DNA from: Mixophyes australis
Lineage: Eukaryota > Chordata > Amphibia > Anura > Limnodynastidae
Length of the DNA stretch: 64,000 nt
Direction of reading: 5' to 3'
Assembly: GCA_036250195.1 (NCBI GenBank)
Contig: JAVHZZ010000002.1
Span: 65,478,205-65,542,204, forward strand
The notes under the pieces were generated by a model, which saw only the letters and a list, made by a program, of their open reading frames with translations, ran no database searches and was not told where the DNA came from. Both the position numbers and the translations under genes were made by a program. This document shows positions 1 through 10,951 of this stretch, piece by piece; the first letter of the stretch is position 1, and each line of letters starts with the position of its first letter.

Positions 1-1
1 C

Positions 2-559
2 AAACAACAGAGTGTTTTCAAATTAGTGCAAAAAACAAAAACCCCAAAAAAATTTACTGTATTGAAGCGAAAAAGAAGTGTAACTGAGCAAAAGTTAAGT
101 GACGATAAAAAAAAAATTGCAAGCATGCCATTCTACACACGCAGTGGCAAAGAGAGAATGAGGCCTTCACCTTTGGCTATTAGTGGCAGATCCCAAAAAG
201 TTACCCAGCCTACAATTGGTGCACAACTACTGTTACGCGTCAAAGCCGAGCTGCAAGATAACAGTGAGGCATTACAGGAGAATATTTGCTCTGATTCACA
301 AATGACAACAATCCCTGTGGAGAGTCCATCCAACAGTGGGATGTCTAATCGTGAGCATTCTGCTGATGTGTGCCTTAACAGCCCGAGTGTAGCCGGTGAT
401 ACCCAAATTGAGGATGCCACTTTGGAATTAGAAGAGGATGAGGGGGAGATTTGTGTAGGCGACGAGGGCGCTAATGATGATGTTGATGATTATGATGCAG
501 ACAGATACCAAATTGCCTTTCTCAATTTCTATTTATATTCTAGATTATATAACGGCTGA
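2..559 (+). pseudogene. truncated hAT transposase, N-terminal part
   Basis: The reading frame is already open at base 2, so the start codon lies before the window. It matches residues ~36-196 of the 997-residue transposase at 13553-16546 with only a few substitutions (for example P for K in the basic stretch near residue 49, and D for E near residue 193). It then runs about 25 unrelated codons into the 3' array and stops at 559. It lacks the BED zinc finger, all catalytic residues and the dimerisation domain, so it cannot transpose by itself. Any product would be a basic then acidic disordered fragment. Confidence 0.85.
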
Positions 560-935
560 ATAGTTTTCTATTTTACTCCTAGTGGAGAGAGGATCTGATG
601 CAGACAGATACCAAACTGCCTTTGTCCATTTCAATTTATATTGTACAGTATATAACGGCTGAATTTATTAGTATTTTATACAAGTGGAGGGGGGCCCAGA
701 GAGACAGAAACCAAACTGGCTTTCTCCATGTCAATTAATATTGTACAGTCTATAACGGCTGGATTTTTTGGTATTTTATACAAGTGGAGGGGGGCCTAGA
801 GAGACAGAAACCAAACTGGCTTTCTCCATGTCAATTAATATTGTACAGTCTATAATGGCTGAATTTTTTGTTTTTTTAAAAAAGTGGAGGGGGCCTATAG
901 AGACAGAAAGCAAACTGTCTTTTTCCATTTCTTTA
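497..935 (+). repeat. 100-bp tandem array of the deleted hAT copy
   Basis: About four units containing AGAGAGACAGAAACCAAACTGG recur at 100-bp spacing (clear at ~697, ~797 and ~897). They are the reverse complement of the 3' array of the full hAT copy (12455-13395), which has about nine units. The unit number therefore differs between copies of the same family. Confidence 0.85.
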
Positions 936-1639
936 CATATTTAACTATAAGTGTAGGGTGTAATATAGATTCAAAGACGATGGCTGCATTGCCAATATGC
1001 ATAGATGGAGAGGAAGACAATCTGTTTTGTGTGTAGAATAAATGAAGGCCTACCAACGAAGAATTAAACAGTTTTTTTGGATGATTTATTACCTCAACAA
1101 TTAGATTACTTATCTCTAAAACAGTTGGAGCACTAAATTGGGTTATTTTAGGCACAAAAACATGTATTTTCCAACAAAATAGCAAAACAAAACCAAACAA
1201 AACCAAAACCAAAACCAAAACACGCAATGGCGGTTTTGCAAAACCAAACCAAAACCAAAACACGACGGTAATCCAGATCCAAAACCGAATCCAAAACCAA
1301 AACACGGGGGTCAGTGACCATCTCTAGTTTAAACCCTTTGTGATTTTTGAAGAGTTTTTTAATGAACCTGACAAGTTTTTCAAAACTTTGTCCTTAAAGG
1401 TCATTCATGCAAATGTGAAAAACCACTCATGTTATGTCACTCCTTTCTCCACAATGCACATTCACAGTTCTACCAAATGCACTATCACTCACATTCATAT
1501 CTTTTGGAGTACATGTTATGTGGAATTACTGTGATCTATTGTCCCCCAATAATTTTTTTAATATTTTTCTGCCGAGCTCCCTCATTTCTTATTCCCTGAC
1601 ATCCCCACCATCATCAACATTCCCATTGATAATCTATAT

Positions 1640-3760
1640 TCTACTTGTGCCTCTGTGTCTCTGACTACCTTGGCCTCTGTCAGTGGACTGAATCCTCTAC
1701 TTATTGTGATGGTCACTACCTTGATCTTGAATTCTCTAGACAATGCCCAGTTTCTTTTTTCCTTAACACCCCTTTTCCCCTCTTGGATCATCACCTTATC
1801 ACCTTCAAGCTCTCCTCCAGTACTTTAACCTTACTGCTGTTTACTCTACCAAGCCTCCTCATAATCTTAATTTTATTAAATGTCAGCAGCTTCCTACTTC
1901 TCTGTAACAACATCACTCCCCAATTTCTACTCTCCTGATATGACAGAACCTCATCTTCACCAAACCCTAGCAACAGCCCTTGATCAAGTAGCTCCAGCGA
2001 CTCTTCACACTCCACGTCGTCTTTAATGTCAGTCGTGGCACACAAAACTAATACAACATCTTCAAAAACGTCCTCATAACGTAGAATGTCATTAGCGTAA
2101 ATCTCATACTTCTAATGATTTCCTCACACATTTTGCTATCTGTCATCTCTGCTCAGACTTCTTATCCCAAACACCTTTTTAATACATTTAAATCTAATTT
2201 CAACCCTTTCATCCCAAAACCTCTGACTATTATCAATGCCCAAGATCTTGCCTCCTACTTCAAGGACAAGATTGATACGCTCTGAGATGAAATTCTCTAA
2301 TTTTACTCTACAAACAACCTTCTCATTTAATTCCCAGCACCCTCTGGTGCTTTCTCTTCATTTGATCCCATTGTGGCAGCATGTGAAACTGCCACTTCTG
2401 AGGAAAGCGTTAACCTCCTGGGAGTCAGGAGGAAGTCCCACCCATTCTTCAGAGGGGAGGAGCTACTGCCTAATTAACAAGTCAAATTCAGTCTAGGCTT
2501 GGCTGGTGTCTGAGGACGGTGGAATTCTCTCACCTCTCCACTGACGGAGCCTGTATATGCTGAACTATCTGCATTGCTTTGTGTTGTTGCTCAACTGCAT
2601 TGCTATGTTATGATGAGGATCCTCAAATAAAGTTACTCTGACCCAACTCAAGACTTTGGCTGGTGACTTGTTGTTAACCCACTACACCCACAAATGAAGA
2701 TGAAGTATCTACTCGAATATAATCTTCCTACTCCATTACCTGTGCTCTTGATCCTACACCCTCACAAGTTAGTTGGTCTCTGTCTTCTGTGACCATCCCA
2801 ATCTAAACTAAAATATGTAATCTCTCTGTTGGTTTATTTTGTCATTATTCCAGCAAGAAGTAATTATTCCTATTCTGCAAAAAAAAATTATGACCCAAAC
2901 ACTGTTTCAAAACCTATTGGACCCTTTTCAGTCAGGCTGTCATTCCCAATACCGCACATAGATTGCACTGACTAAGGTGGTCAATGATTTGATCACTGCT
3001 AAACACAGGTCATTACTCAAACTCAATGTTTCAAAAAGAGACAATAATATTCCCACCACCCTACAGAAGTTACCTACATGGGCTCTCTATTTCTGACAAT
3101 AAACCCTACCCCTCAAACTCGATGCTTAAGTTTTATCTTTGACTCAGAACTATCCTTTGTTCCCCACATCCAATCTGTATCTAAATTGTGTTACAGATAT
3201 CTAAGAGACATTTCTGTAATACGCACATATCTCACATGAGACACTGCAAAAACTTTGATTCATACACTCATTATCTACTACATTGACTACTGCAATATCG
3301 TCCTCACTGGCTTTCCCTGAATCAGACTCTGACCTCTACTCGTCAGTCCTGCACGCAGAGGCTAGACTGATTTTCTTTGCAAAATTTTCTAACACTGCTG
3401 CTCTGCTCTCTCAGTCTCTACATTGGTTGACTGTTTTTTACCAAACCCAATATAAAATAATTCTACTAACTTACAAGGCCATCAACAAAATTGTACCAAC
3501 ATACACCTGTTCACTTGTCTCCCATCTTCTGCACAAAATCTGCATCTCTCATCCACACTCATTTCCTGCTCCCATTCCTGGTTACAGGACTGTTTTGGAC
3601 TGCACCTATTCTGTGGAATTCCCTCCCTCGCACAACAAGGCTTTCCTCTAGCCTCCAAACCTGCAAACGTTCCCTGAAAACCCACCTCTTCAGGCAAGTT
3701 TATTATATTCCTCAATCATCCTTTTAACATCACTAGACTATTCTATCACCACCTCACTAT
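1640..3760 (+). mobile_element. L2/CR1-type LINE relic
   Basis: This is a degenerate non-LTR retrotransposon on the plus strand with many frameshifts and stops. 1680-1810 reads as the end of an endonuclease domain (DGHYLDLEFS, then LLDHHLITFKLSS). 2905-3010 carries a reverse-transcriptase-like FQSG... motif followed by LTKVVNDLITAKHRSLL. 3130-3300 gives SFIFDSELSFVPHIQSVSK and YIDYCNIVLTGFP. 3418-3715 gives LHWLTV...YKIILLTYKAIN and, in another frame, LWNSLPRTTR and SLKTHLF, the classic L2/CR1 C-terminus. It is split by the solo LTR at 2372-2686. Which of the L2 or CR1 clades it belongs to is inference. Confidence 0.8.
2372..2686 (+). mobile_element. solo LTR (315 bp) inside the LINE
   Basis: It begins TGTGGCAGC and ends CACTACA (TG...CA ends), with an AATAAA signal at 2626. 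It interrupts the LINE reading FDPI / TNEDEV. The flanks are CCCAT (2367-2371) and CCCAC (2687-2691), a 5-bp target duplication with one mismatch. Removing the insert rejoins the LINE frame, which supports the boundaries. The LTR family is not identified. Confidence 0.7.
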
Positions 3761-4199
3761 ACAATTCAGCAACACTGTGTGACTGGATAATATAACCCAA
3801 TAAGCACTTTTTACCCTTGTAATCAGGTTGGCCTAATATGCAATATGTAGAACTTAACATCATGTATCAAACTCCTAAGTATGTGTTACGCACAGAAGGC
3901 CAAGCACAGGTTGTTTTACTGTGATGTATCCAAAGACCGTGCAAGTAGGCGCGCGTGCTCTATGGCTTTTAGTTAGAGCTGCTGGGTCAGATCTCTCCTG
4001 CTGCTGAGAGACCGGAAGGTAATTGGCAGAAACCTGGCGTATATACCGCAGCACAGCTAAAGGGCATGGCATGGGTAATGACATTACAACAAAATATGTT
4101 ACTATTTCTCTTTTAATTTATAATTGCCTAATTCCATGAATAGTAAATTGACACATTACACTTGTACTGTGCAAAATGTTTTTTTATCTGCAAAAACTG
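3761..4199. other. unassigned interval
   Basis: This holds the probable 3' untranslated tail of the LINE followed by AT-rich sequence. I see no exon, RNA gene or clear repeat boundary in it. Confidence 0.4.
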
Positions 4200-4202
4200 T
4201 TA

Positions 4203-4413
4203 GGGGCATATTCAATTGTCTGCGTTTCTTGCGGCGTTAAAAGTATTATCGGTATTACGGTAATTCTAAGCCAGATTTCAGCTCGCAGCTCCCTGAAAGC
4301 CGGCGGTAAAGGTACCGTAATACCGGTAATTACGTGCACTATTACCGTAATAACAGTAATAGTGCGCAAGCCGCGTTACTTTTGCGAGTAACGCTGACAA
4401 TTGAATATGCCCC
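4203..4413. mobile_element. Harbinger-like MITE, 211 bp
   Basis: The ends are inverted repeats of about 24 bp: GGGGCATATTCAATTGTC at the left and its complement at the right. They are flanked by a perfect 3-bp duplication TTA (4200-4202 and 4414-4416). A TTA duplication and G-rich ends are typical of the PIF/Harbinger superfamily. The interior is rich in short mirrored ATTACCG/CGGTAAT blocks. A relative lies at 56312-56480. It has no coding capacity. Confidence 0.8.
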
Positions 4414-5065
4414 TTAAGCTAGCATTTTACCATAGCGTTTCATTGATGCATGGACTACACTAAATAAGTTCTTGATATTCAGGAAAATAGAGTTCACGGT
4501 AGTACAATTTAAACAATGTGGGTTTGGAGAGTGTGTATGTATGTATATAAATAAACTATAACTGACACTTCTCTATCAGTTTGACATAGCTGTAGGCTGT
4601 CCATTTCCAGCTCCTGACACAATGTAACCAATCTACTCCCTCCACATCCTGCCTTGCCCTAGGAAATAATCTTAGTGAATTCTCAGGATAAGTTTTACAG
4701 CTGAATAATTACAGAAATTGCAAGCAGTCCTCTAGTGAAAAATAACCACACACCAAGACCAGCTTTCTCTGTTTTCCTTTAATTGGTAATCTGATTTTTA
4801 TGTTCTTTCAGTGAAACATGATCTAGGTGTAATGACATTAAATGATGTAGTGGAAGGAATATAAACTTGTTGCTTCTACTTACATGAATATGTTGTTATT
4901 AATGCAGCACCAATATGGGCAGATGGAGATTATATTCCTGCAACATATGTCCTCAGTGTATTAACTAAGGTTTAGGCCAAAAGTCATTCAGGACTAAGAC
5001 ATCTGAACAAACAGTAAAAAGAAAATGTATGCTCCACTTTAGTATATGTTGTGGGAAGGAATGGT

Positions 5066-5068
<3 letters not shown>

Positions 5069-5137
<69 letters not shown>
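5069..5137. repeat. (TA)n microsatellite
   Basis: An uninterrupted TA run of about 34 dinucleotides. It creates meaningless YIYIYI reading frames on the minus strand. Confidence 0.97.
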
Positions 5138-5140
<3 letters not shown>

Positions 5141-5258
5141 ATACTGGCAAGAAAGACTTTATTAGATGCTGGGAATATTGGGGAACACACTAGAGTTAGA
5201 TCGAGATGGTGATATCACCACATACAGAAGGTTTTATGAGGGGGTGATGCTATGTATA

Positions 5259-5922
5259 GGGCAGTATGGTGGCTTAGTGGTTAGCACTTCTGTCTCACAG
5301 CACTGGGATCATGAGTTCAATTCCCGACCATGGGCCTGATTCATTAAGGATCTTAAATAAAGAGGTATTTTATTTTCAGTATACTGGACAAAACCATGTT
5401 ACAATGTAAGGGGTGAAAATTAGTATTCTGTTTTGCACATAAGTTAAATACTGACTGTTTTTTCATGTAGCACACAAATATCAACTTTAAATTTCAGTGT
5501 ACAAATATGCTATCAAGTATTTGTGTGCTACATGAAAAAACAGTCAGTATTTAACTTATGTGCAAAACAGAAAACTAGTTTTCACCCCTTGCATTGTAAC
5601 ATGGTTTTGTCCAGGATACTTAAATAAGATACTTCTTAATTTAAGATCTTTAATGAACCAGGCACCATGACCTTATCTGTGTGGAGTTTGTATGTTCTCC
5701 CCATGTTTGCGTGGGCTTCCTCCGGGTGCTCCGGATTCCTCCTACACTCCAAAAACATACGAGTAGGTTAATTGGCTGGTATTAAATTCAACTTAGTCTC
5801 TCTCAAAATGTTTATGTTAGGGAATTTAGACTGTAAGCTCCAATGGACTGATGGGAGTGAGTTTGCTGTACAGTGCTTCAGACTTATTGACACTATATAA
5901 ATAGCTGATGCTGATGATGATT
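5259..5922 (+). mobile_element. tRNA-headed SINE, split by a foldback element
   Basis: 5259-5331 is a tRNA-like head with an A-box-like TGGCTTAGTGGTTAGCAC and a B-box-like GAGTTCAATTCC. 5666-5922 carries the central block (GTTTGTATGTTCTCC...GGGTGCTCC), then ACTGTAAGCTCCAATGG and an L2-like 3' end ACTATATAAATA with a (TGATGA) tail. The two halves line up with the uninterrupted copy at 6620-6961. The central block resembles the conserved domain of V-SINEs; that name is from memory and needs checking. Confidence 0.85.
5332..5665. mobile_element. foldback MITE, 334 bp, inside the SINE
   Basis: The ends GGGCCTGATTCATTAA and its imperfect complement (TTTAATGAACCAGGCAC) enclose two arms of well over 130 bp that are nearly perfect inverted copies around a ~37-nt centre at 5480-5520. 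The sequence ACCAT is present at both junctions; by analogy with the copy at 56651-56969 the duplication is probably the 3-bp CAT. It is Harbinger-like by its ends and 3-bp duplication, and it has no coding capacity. Confidence 0.85.
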
Positions 5923-6199
5923 GTAAGCATGCTCTAGCAAATGCAACAGTTTAGAGACAGTCTGGTTAGTGGGGATTCTTACCACGCAGACCCAGATTTA
6001 CCTAGTCTGAGGCCTTATAGGAGAAAGACTTACTTTCCAATTCACCCAGGTAAATCTGTATCAAAGAATGAGTTTTATTTCATAGTGACTAGCACCGTGT
6101 TCCTGTATGTGCACAGCCAAAATACTGTCCACACCATTGTCAGTGACATGTGTTATTAGTCAGGCAGCATTATACTGGAGGTGTGTGTGCTATTTCTTT

Positions 6200-7246
6200 A
6201 TTCCCCAAAGGGTGTACAAAAATGAAGCTCTAAAAAACCTCACACAAAAATAGGGTATTTACGCCTGCATTCTGCGTCAGTAGCATATGTGCCAGGGTTA
6301 CGTCATGTATACATACAGCCAGATATACTTATACCCACAAATGGATCATAAGCGCAAAGAACGTATTTTAACATTCGTTTTGGTAGTGAAAAAATGCATT
6401 TGCTATTTGCTTTGAATTACATACAGCACATATAATATTCCTTCTCGCTTGCAAATGAAATTAGCAAAAAAATGTATTTTAAAATACACTAACAAAGTCA
6501 TATAACATATACACCGTCAATGAAGAAAGCACCAACCAGAAGTGGCTAGCTAATGCTGGCTACTGCCATCATCATCAGTCTGTATTTTCACTAGCGCTCT
6601 GATACCCATAATTGATAACGGGCAGCATGGTGACTTAATGGTTAGCACTTCTGCCTTACAGCACTGGGGTCATGAGTTCAATTCACGACCATGGCCTTAT
6701 ATGTGTGGAGTTTGTATGTTCTCCCTGTGGTTGCGTGGGTTTCCTCCGTGTGCTCCGGTTTCCTCCCACACTCCAAAAACATACTGGTAGGTTAATTGGT
6801 TGCTAACAAATTGACCCTAGTCTGTGTGTGTGGTAGGGAATTTAGACTGTAAGCCCCAATGGGGCAGGGACTGATCTGAGTGAGTTCTCTGTACAGCGCT
6901 GCGGAATTAGTGGCGCTATATAAATAAATGAATGTAAATAAATGGTGATGATGATTATGATGTGTATTTGAACACTTTATGAAGCAAACATTTTTAACTG
7001 ATGAAAGCTACTGACAGGCATAAATGCATTTCTATGAAGGTCTGCTTCTGTTCGCAATTACACGAGCAAACCCATACTGTACTCTGCCTAGGTTAAATTG
7101 CCCATTTACCCTGCAGTCCTGTCTCTATAGTCCCATGCATGCACAAGTGTCAGATGCAAGCTGTATGTGGGCGACTTTGGTGTGGGCGTGCGCGGTACAA
7201 TTTTCAGATTTTATGCTACACAAATGTCCAACTCAGCATCAGGCCC
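6200..7246. mobile_element. Harbinger-like non-autonomous element, copy 1, carrying a SINE
   Basis: The right end CAACTCAGCATCAGGCCC (to 7246) and the interior (GGTATTTACGCC, TATAATATTCCTTCTCGC, AGTGGCTAGCTAATGC) match copies at 53259-54990 and 58925-59305. The left terminus is not recognisable, so the start is approximate. A SINE at 6620-6961 interrupts it. Confidence 0.6.
6620..6961 (+). mobile_element. tRNA-headed SINE, full-length
   Basis: This is the best uninterrupted copy of the family in the window: head GGGCAGCATGGTGACTTAATGG, B-box-like GAGTTCAATTCAC, central GTTTCCTCC...CCGGTTTCCTCCC block, then ACTGTAAGCCCCAATGGGG, CAGCGCTGCGGAATTAG and GGCGCTATATAAATAAA with a (TGA)n tail. The tail suggests mobilisation by an L2-type LINE. 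Confidence 0.88.
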
Positions 7247-7929
7247 TAAGTGTCCTAACCAGGATTAGTTTGTGTTCAATAGTATGTTCTTCACTCTTAA
7301 TTTAAGATTGACTATACAGGAAATGTTAGTTGTGTTTAATCACAATGCACAGAATGGAGTTTGTTTTACCATATGCTTTCCTTGTAATTGATTAGCAAAC
7401 TCACCTTTTGCCCACTACTATTTTACCGCTATTTTCACGCTATCGCATACATACTTCCCTACAATACATATGCCCTCTTACCTTGTCCTTCATACACCTT
7501 TCTATATAATCTGTGTATGGCAAGTCAGGTAGGGATCCTCCCAGGATGACCCCAGGTGTAATGAGGATGTCACTATCTGCTGCAAACCTTTAGAGAAGAC
7601 CCAGGAAAAGTCAGTGGAGCCACCAGTGTGTGACTTTCAAATGATATTCTATGCCCTTGTAGCAGTAATGTCCAAGGGTTACATAATTAAATTAGACGTA
7701 CACTTGTACTCTTCTGGGCCTACAATATATCACCATATCAATCAGCTGCTTGAATACAATAGCACTTTGCAACCAGCACTTTGAATACAGTCCCTTACTA
7801 CTGTAAAGTCTAACTCCACTTTTAATATTAGTATTAAAAAAGCATTACCTACTTACCAGAGCGTGGATAATATATTACAAATAAAACAAAAACCATTTAA
7901 GGCAATCAAGTCAGATTGAACTATGTTGC
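7247..7929. other. unassigned interval
   Basis: Apart from the candidate exon at 7482-7587 this AT-rich stretch shows no gene, RNA or clear repeat end. Confidence 0.4.
7482..7587 (-). other. candidate exon of unknown gene
   Basis: On the minus strand a 106-nt block is open in one frame for 35 codons. It is bounded by a plausible acceptor (TTCTCTAAAG before it) and a strong donor (AAG|GTAAGA after it). The peptide contains DSDILITPGVILGG and LPYTDYIERCMKDK. I do not recognise the protein. It is on the same strand as ASIC1 and 24 kb downstream of its stop. It could be an exon of a neighbouring gene, a transposon fragment or chance. Confidence 0.25.
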
Positions 7930-9270
7930 AAAGAGATGCCAGGGTGTCAGAGTATCAGGTCCCCTCATGCTCCAGCACTCCAGGTTCTGTTCCTGCTTAC
8001 TGACTGATCTTCCGGCTTCTGACTCAGCTACTCCCGACCCTGATCTTAGATTCTTACTTGGGCTGTATTTGTCTCTCTTGATATCTGACCCCTGGCTTTC
8101 TGATTACTCTTTTGGTTTAACCCCTTGTACATCGCATCCCGCAAGGCTTGACCTCAGGCAGTATGACTACGCCTATTCACCTGCTACTTCATTAGTGGCT
8201 GGCATGGTGAATTGCGACCTGCGCGTCTCTTGCAGCAAAACCCATATTCCCTTGTGAGGATCCCTGGCGAAGACCTGAGGTGCGTTAGACTCTGTGCCTC
8301 CAAGTTTAGCTGTGTCAATACCAGCAAGTAGCCATCAGTCTAACCAAGCTCATGACAGTATTCTCTGGCCATGTCTATTGATGGTACGGGTGAACCTCCT
8401 GCTCACGAACTGCTACTCCATCTAGCCAGCTGTGTTGAGCAACAGGAATCCAACCAGACTCAGCTTCTCCAATGTGTTCAAAGAGCTGTCTCTCACTTAG
8501 AATCACTACAGGCTTCTTTAGCGTCTTCCCAGTCCGTGGCCGTCACTTCCTCTGGTGTGAGCCTATCCTCCTCGGTTCCTAAAGCCGCTCCACCCTACAT
8601 ATCCCTCTTCTGGAGAAGTTTGACAGTGACCCTAAGAAATGCCGGGTTTTTTGAACCAATGTACCACCCAGTTTGAGTGCAATCCAGACTCCTTTCCCTC
8701 CAAGTGGACTAAGGAGGGTTATTTATTATCTCTTTACTCTCTGAACAGGCCCTTGCCTGGGCTTCTCTCGTATGGGAACATAATAACCCTCTTCTACAGA
8801 ATTCCTGGTCATTTATTGAGGCATTTCGAAAGATTTATGATGAGCTCAGACGGGTTTCTTCTGCAACTTCCAGCTTTTTAAATCTGCATCAAGGTTCTCA
8901 TTCCATCTGACAATATGCAGTCCAGTTTTGCTCCCTTGCCTCAGAACTAAAGAGGAACAATGAAGCACTTGTGGTCACCTTCTGGCAGCCCCTGTTTCCA
9001 GAACCCTGTGCTATCTCCGGATGAACCAATGCAGATTGGGCGATCCCATCTTTCCCCCGAAGAATGGGAGAGGCGATTTAAGCAGAACCTTTGTTTATTT
9101 TCCTGAGATTCCAGCCATCTTTTGTTTATGTGCCCAAAGAGACCGGGAAACGCTTCCTCCTAGCTGTTACTAGGGAGGCCGATTTAGGAGTTAGGATTTC
9201 CACTCCTTGTACATTGTCCAAGTCAAACTTCTTGATGTCTGCATCCCTGGATTCTCCTGTCTGCACTTTA
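7930..9270 (+). mobile_element. Ty3/Gypsy (sushi-like) retrotransposon relic: leader and gag
   Basis: 7930-8370 is a pyrimidine-rich leader/LTR-like stretch with repeated CTGACCC/CTGGCTT motifs like that at 21260-21560. 8371-9180 is a broken gag. No pol follows, because the sequence is cut by a MITE end at about 9275. Confidence 0.75.
8371..9180 (+). pseudogene. sushi-class Gag, frameshifted
   Basis: The first frame (8371-8630) gives an N-terminus with an ELLLHLASCVEQQESNQTQL coiled region. The frame then shifts to FLNQCTTQFECNPDSFPS (~8645-8700), and shifts again to QALAWASLVWEHNNPLLQ (~8745-8800) and FRKIYDELRRVSSA. PMQIGRSHLSPEEWERRF (~9030-9085) precedes remnants of a CCHC zinc knuckle. 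These are hallmark segments of the capsid and nucleocapsid parts of sushi-ichi-like Gag. At least three frameshifts, in-frame stops and an internal deletion near 8985 make it non-functional. Confidence 0.8.
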
Positions 9271-9274
9271 GTGA

Positions 9275-9389
9275 TGCAACAAAATGACGCGATTTTTGGA
9301 GCCCCCCCCTCTGCACGCCCACCTTCCCCGGCCGGCAAAGGTGGGCGTGCAGGGGGCCGGATCATACTTGCCATAAGTTGGCAAGTATG
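9275..9389. mobile_element. right-end fragment of a hAT-like MITE
   Basis: The order CAAAATGACGCGATT, CACGCCCACCTTCCC and AAGTTGGCAAGTATG matches the right end of the 620-bp element at 10952-11571. It is followed at once by ATTTATAT, the first bases of the minisatellite. A 14-bp hairpin arm pair (TGCACGCCCACCTT) lies at ~9316-9357. The left part of the element is missing. Confidence 0.7.
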
Positions 9390-10951
9390 ATTTATATTAT
9401 GTGTCTGTATGTGAGGGGCCAGTGTATTTATATTATGTGTCTGTGTGTGAGGGGCCAGTGTATTTATATTATGTGTCTGTGTGTGAGGGGCCAGTGTATT
9501 TATATTATGTGTGTGTGTGAGGGGCCAGTGTATTTATATTATGTGTCTGTATGTGAGGGGCCAGTGTATTTATATTATGTGTCTGTGTGTGAGGGTCCAG
9601 TGTATTTATATTATGTGTCTGTGTGTGAGTGGCCAGTGTATTTATATTATGTGTGTGTGTGAGTGGCCAGTGTATTTATATTATGTGTCTGTGTGTGAGG
9701 GGCCAGTGTATTTATATTATGTGTCTGTATGTGAGGGGCCAGTGTATTTATATTATGTGTCTGTGTGTGAGGGGCCAGTGTATTTATATTATGTGTCTGT
9801 GTGTGAGTGGCCAGTGTATTTATATTATGTGTGTGTGTGTGAGGGGCCAGTGTATTTATATTATGTGTCTGTATGTGAGGGGCCAGTGTATTTATATTAT
9901 GTGTCTGTGTGTGAGTGGCCAGTGTATTTATATTATGTGTGTGTGTGTGTGAGGGGCCAGTGTATTTATATTATGTGTGTGTGTGAGGGGCCAGTGTATT
10001 TATATTATGTGTGTGTGTGTGAGTGGCCAGTGTATTTATATTATGTGTGTGTGTGTGAGGGGCCAGTGTATTTATATTATGTGTCTGTATGTGAGGGGCC
10101 AGTGTATTTATATTATGTGTCTGTGTGTGAGTGGCCAGTGTATTTATATTATGTGTCTGTGTGTGAGGGGCCAGTGTATTTATATTATGTGTCTGTGTGT
10201 GAGGGGCCAGTGTATATATATGATGTGTGTGTGTGTGTGAGTGGCCAGTGTATTTATATTATGTGTGTGTGTGTGAGGGGCCAGTGTATTTATATTATGT
10301 GTGTGTGTGAGGGGCCAGTGTATTTATATTATGTGTGTGTGTGGGGCCAGTGTATATATATTATGTGTGTGTGTGAGGGGCCAGTGTATTTATATTATGT
10401 GTGTGTGTGAGGGGCCAGTGTATTTATATTATGTGTGTGTGTGGGGCCAGTGTATATATATTATGTGTGTGTGTGAGGGGCCAGTGTATTTATATTATGT
10501 GTCTGTGTGTGAGGGGCCAGTGTATTTATATTATGTGTGTGTGTGGGGCCAGTGTATATATATTATGTGTGTGTGTGAGGGGCCAGTGTATTTATATTAT
10601 GTGTCTGTGTGTGAGGGGCCAGTGTATTTATATTATGTGTCTGTGTGTGAGGGGCCAGTGTATTTATATTATGTGTCTGTGTGTGAGGGGCCAGTGTATT
10701 TATATTATGTGTCTGTGTGTGAGGGGCCAGTGTATATATATGATGTGTGTGTGTGTGTGAGGGGCCAGTGTATTTATATTATGTGTGTGTGTGTGAGGGG
10801 CCAGTGTATTTATATTATGTGTGTGTGTGAGGGGCCAGTGTATTTATATTATGTGTGTGTGTGGGGCCAGTGTATATATATTATGTGTGTGTGTGAGGGG
10901 CCAGTGTATTTATATTATGTGTCTGTGTGTGAGGGTCCAGTGTATTTATAT
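9390..10951. repeat. ~36-bp minisatellite, block 1 (~44 units)
   Basis: Units begin ATTTATATTATGTGT, continue with a variable (TG)n stretch and end GAGGGGCCAGTGT. Unit length is 32-38 bp because the TG tract varies. Most common lengths near 36 keep a reading frame open, which produces long repetitive pseudo-peptides. The array continues at 11572-12061 and 18022-18205 and is interrupted only by two transposons. Confidence 0.97.

Larger units (their letters stand above)
1..1326 (+). mobile_element. hAT transposon, internally deleted copy (cut by window edge)
   Basis: This is a second copy of the same hAT family as the complete element at 12062-18021, in the opposite orientation and entering the window inside its ORF. 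It keeps the transposase N-terminal region, then jumps at about position 490 straight into the 3' 100-bp array, losing about 800 codons. It ends at 1326 with CCATCTCTA, the reverse complement of the TAGAGATGG terminus of the full copy, preceded by the same A/C-rich subterminal block (1190-1310). GTTTAAAC follows (1327-1334) and would be the target duplication; its partner is outside the window. The retained codons are nearly identical to the full copy, so this looks like a recent non-autonomous derivative. Confidence 0.9.

Noticed and set aside
4965..5190. YIYIYI frames
   Set aside because: They are translations of the (TA)n microsatellite. The same applies at 37471-37519.
5259..5331. tRNA gene at the SINE heads (also 6620, 61890, 63411 and 60796 reverse)
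   Set aside because: The A- and B-box-like motifs are present, but there is no complete cloverleaf, and the same head is always joined to the SINE body.
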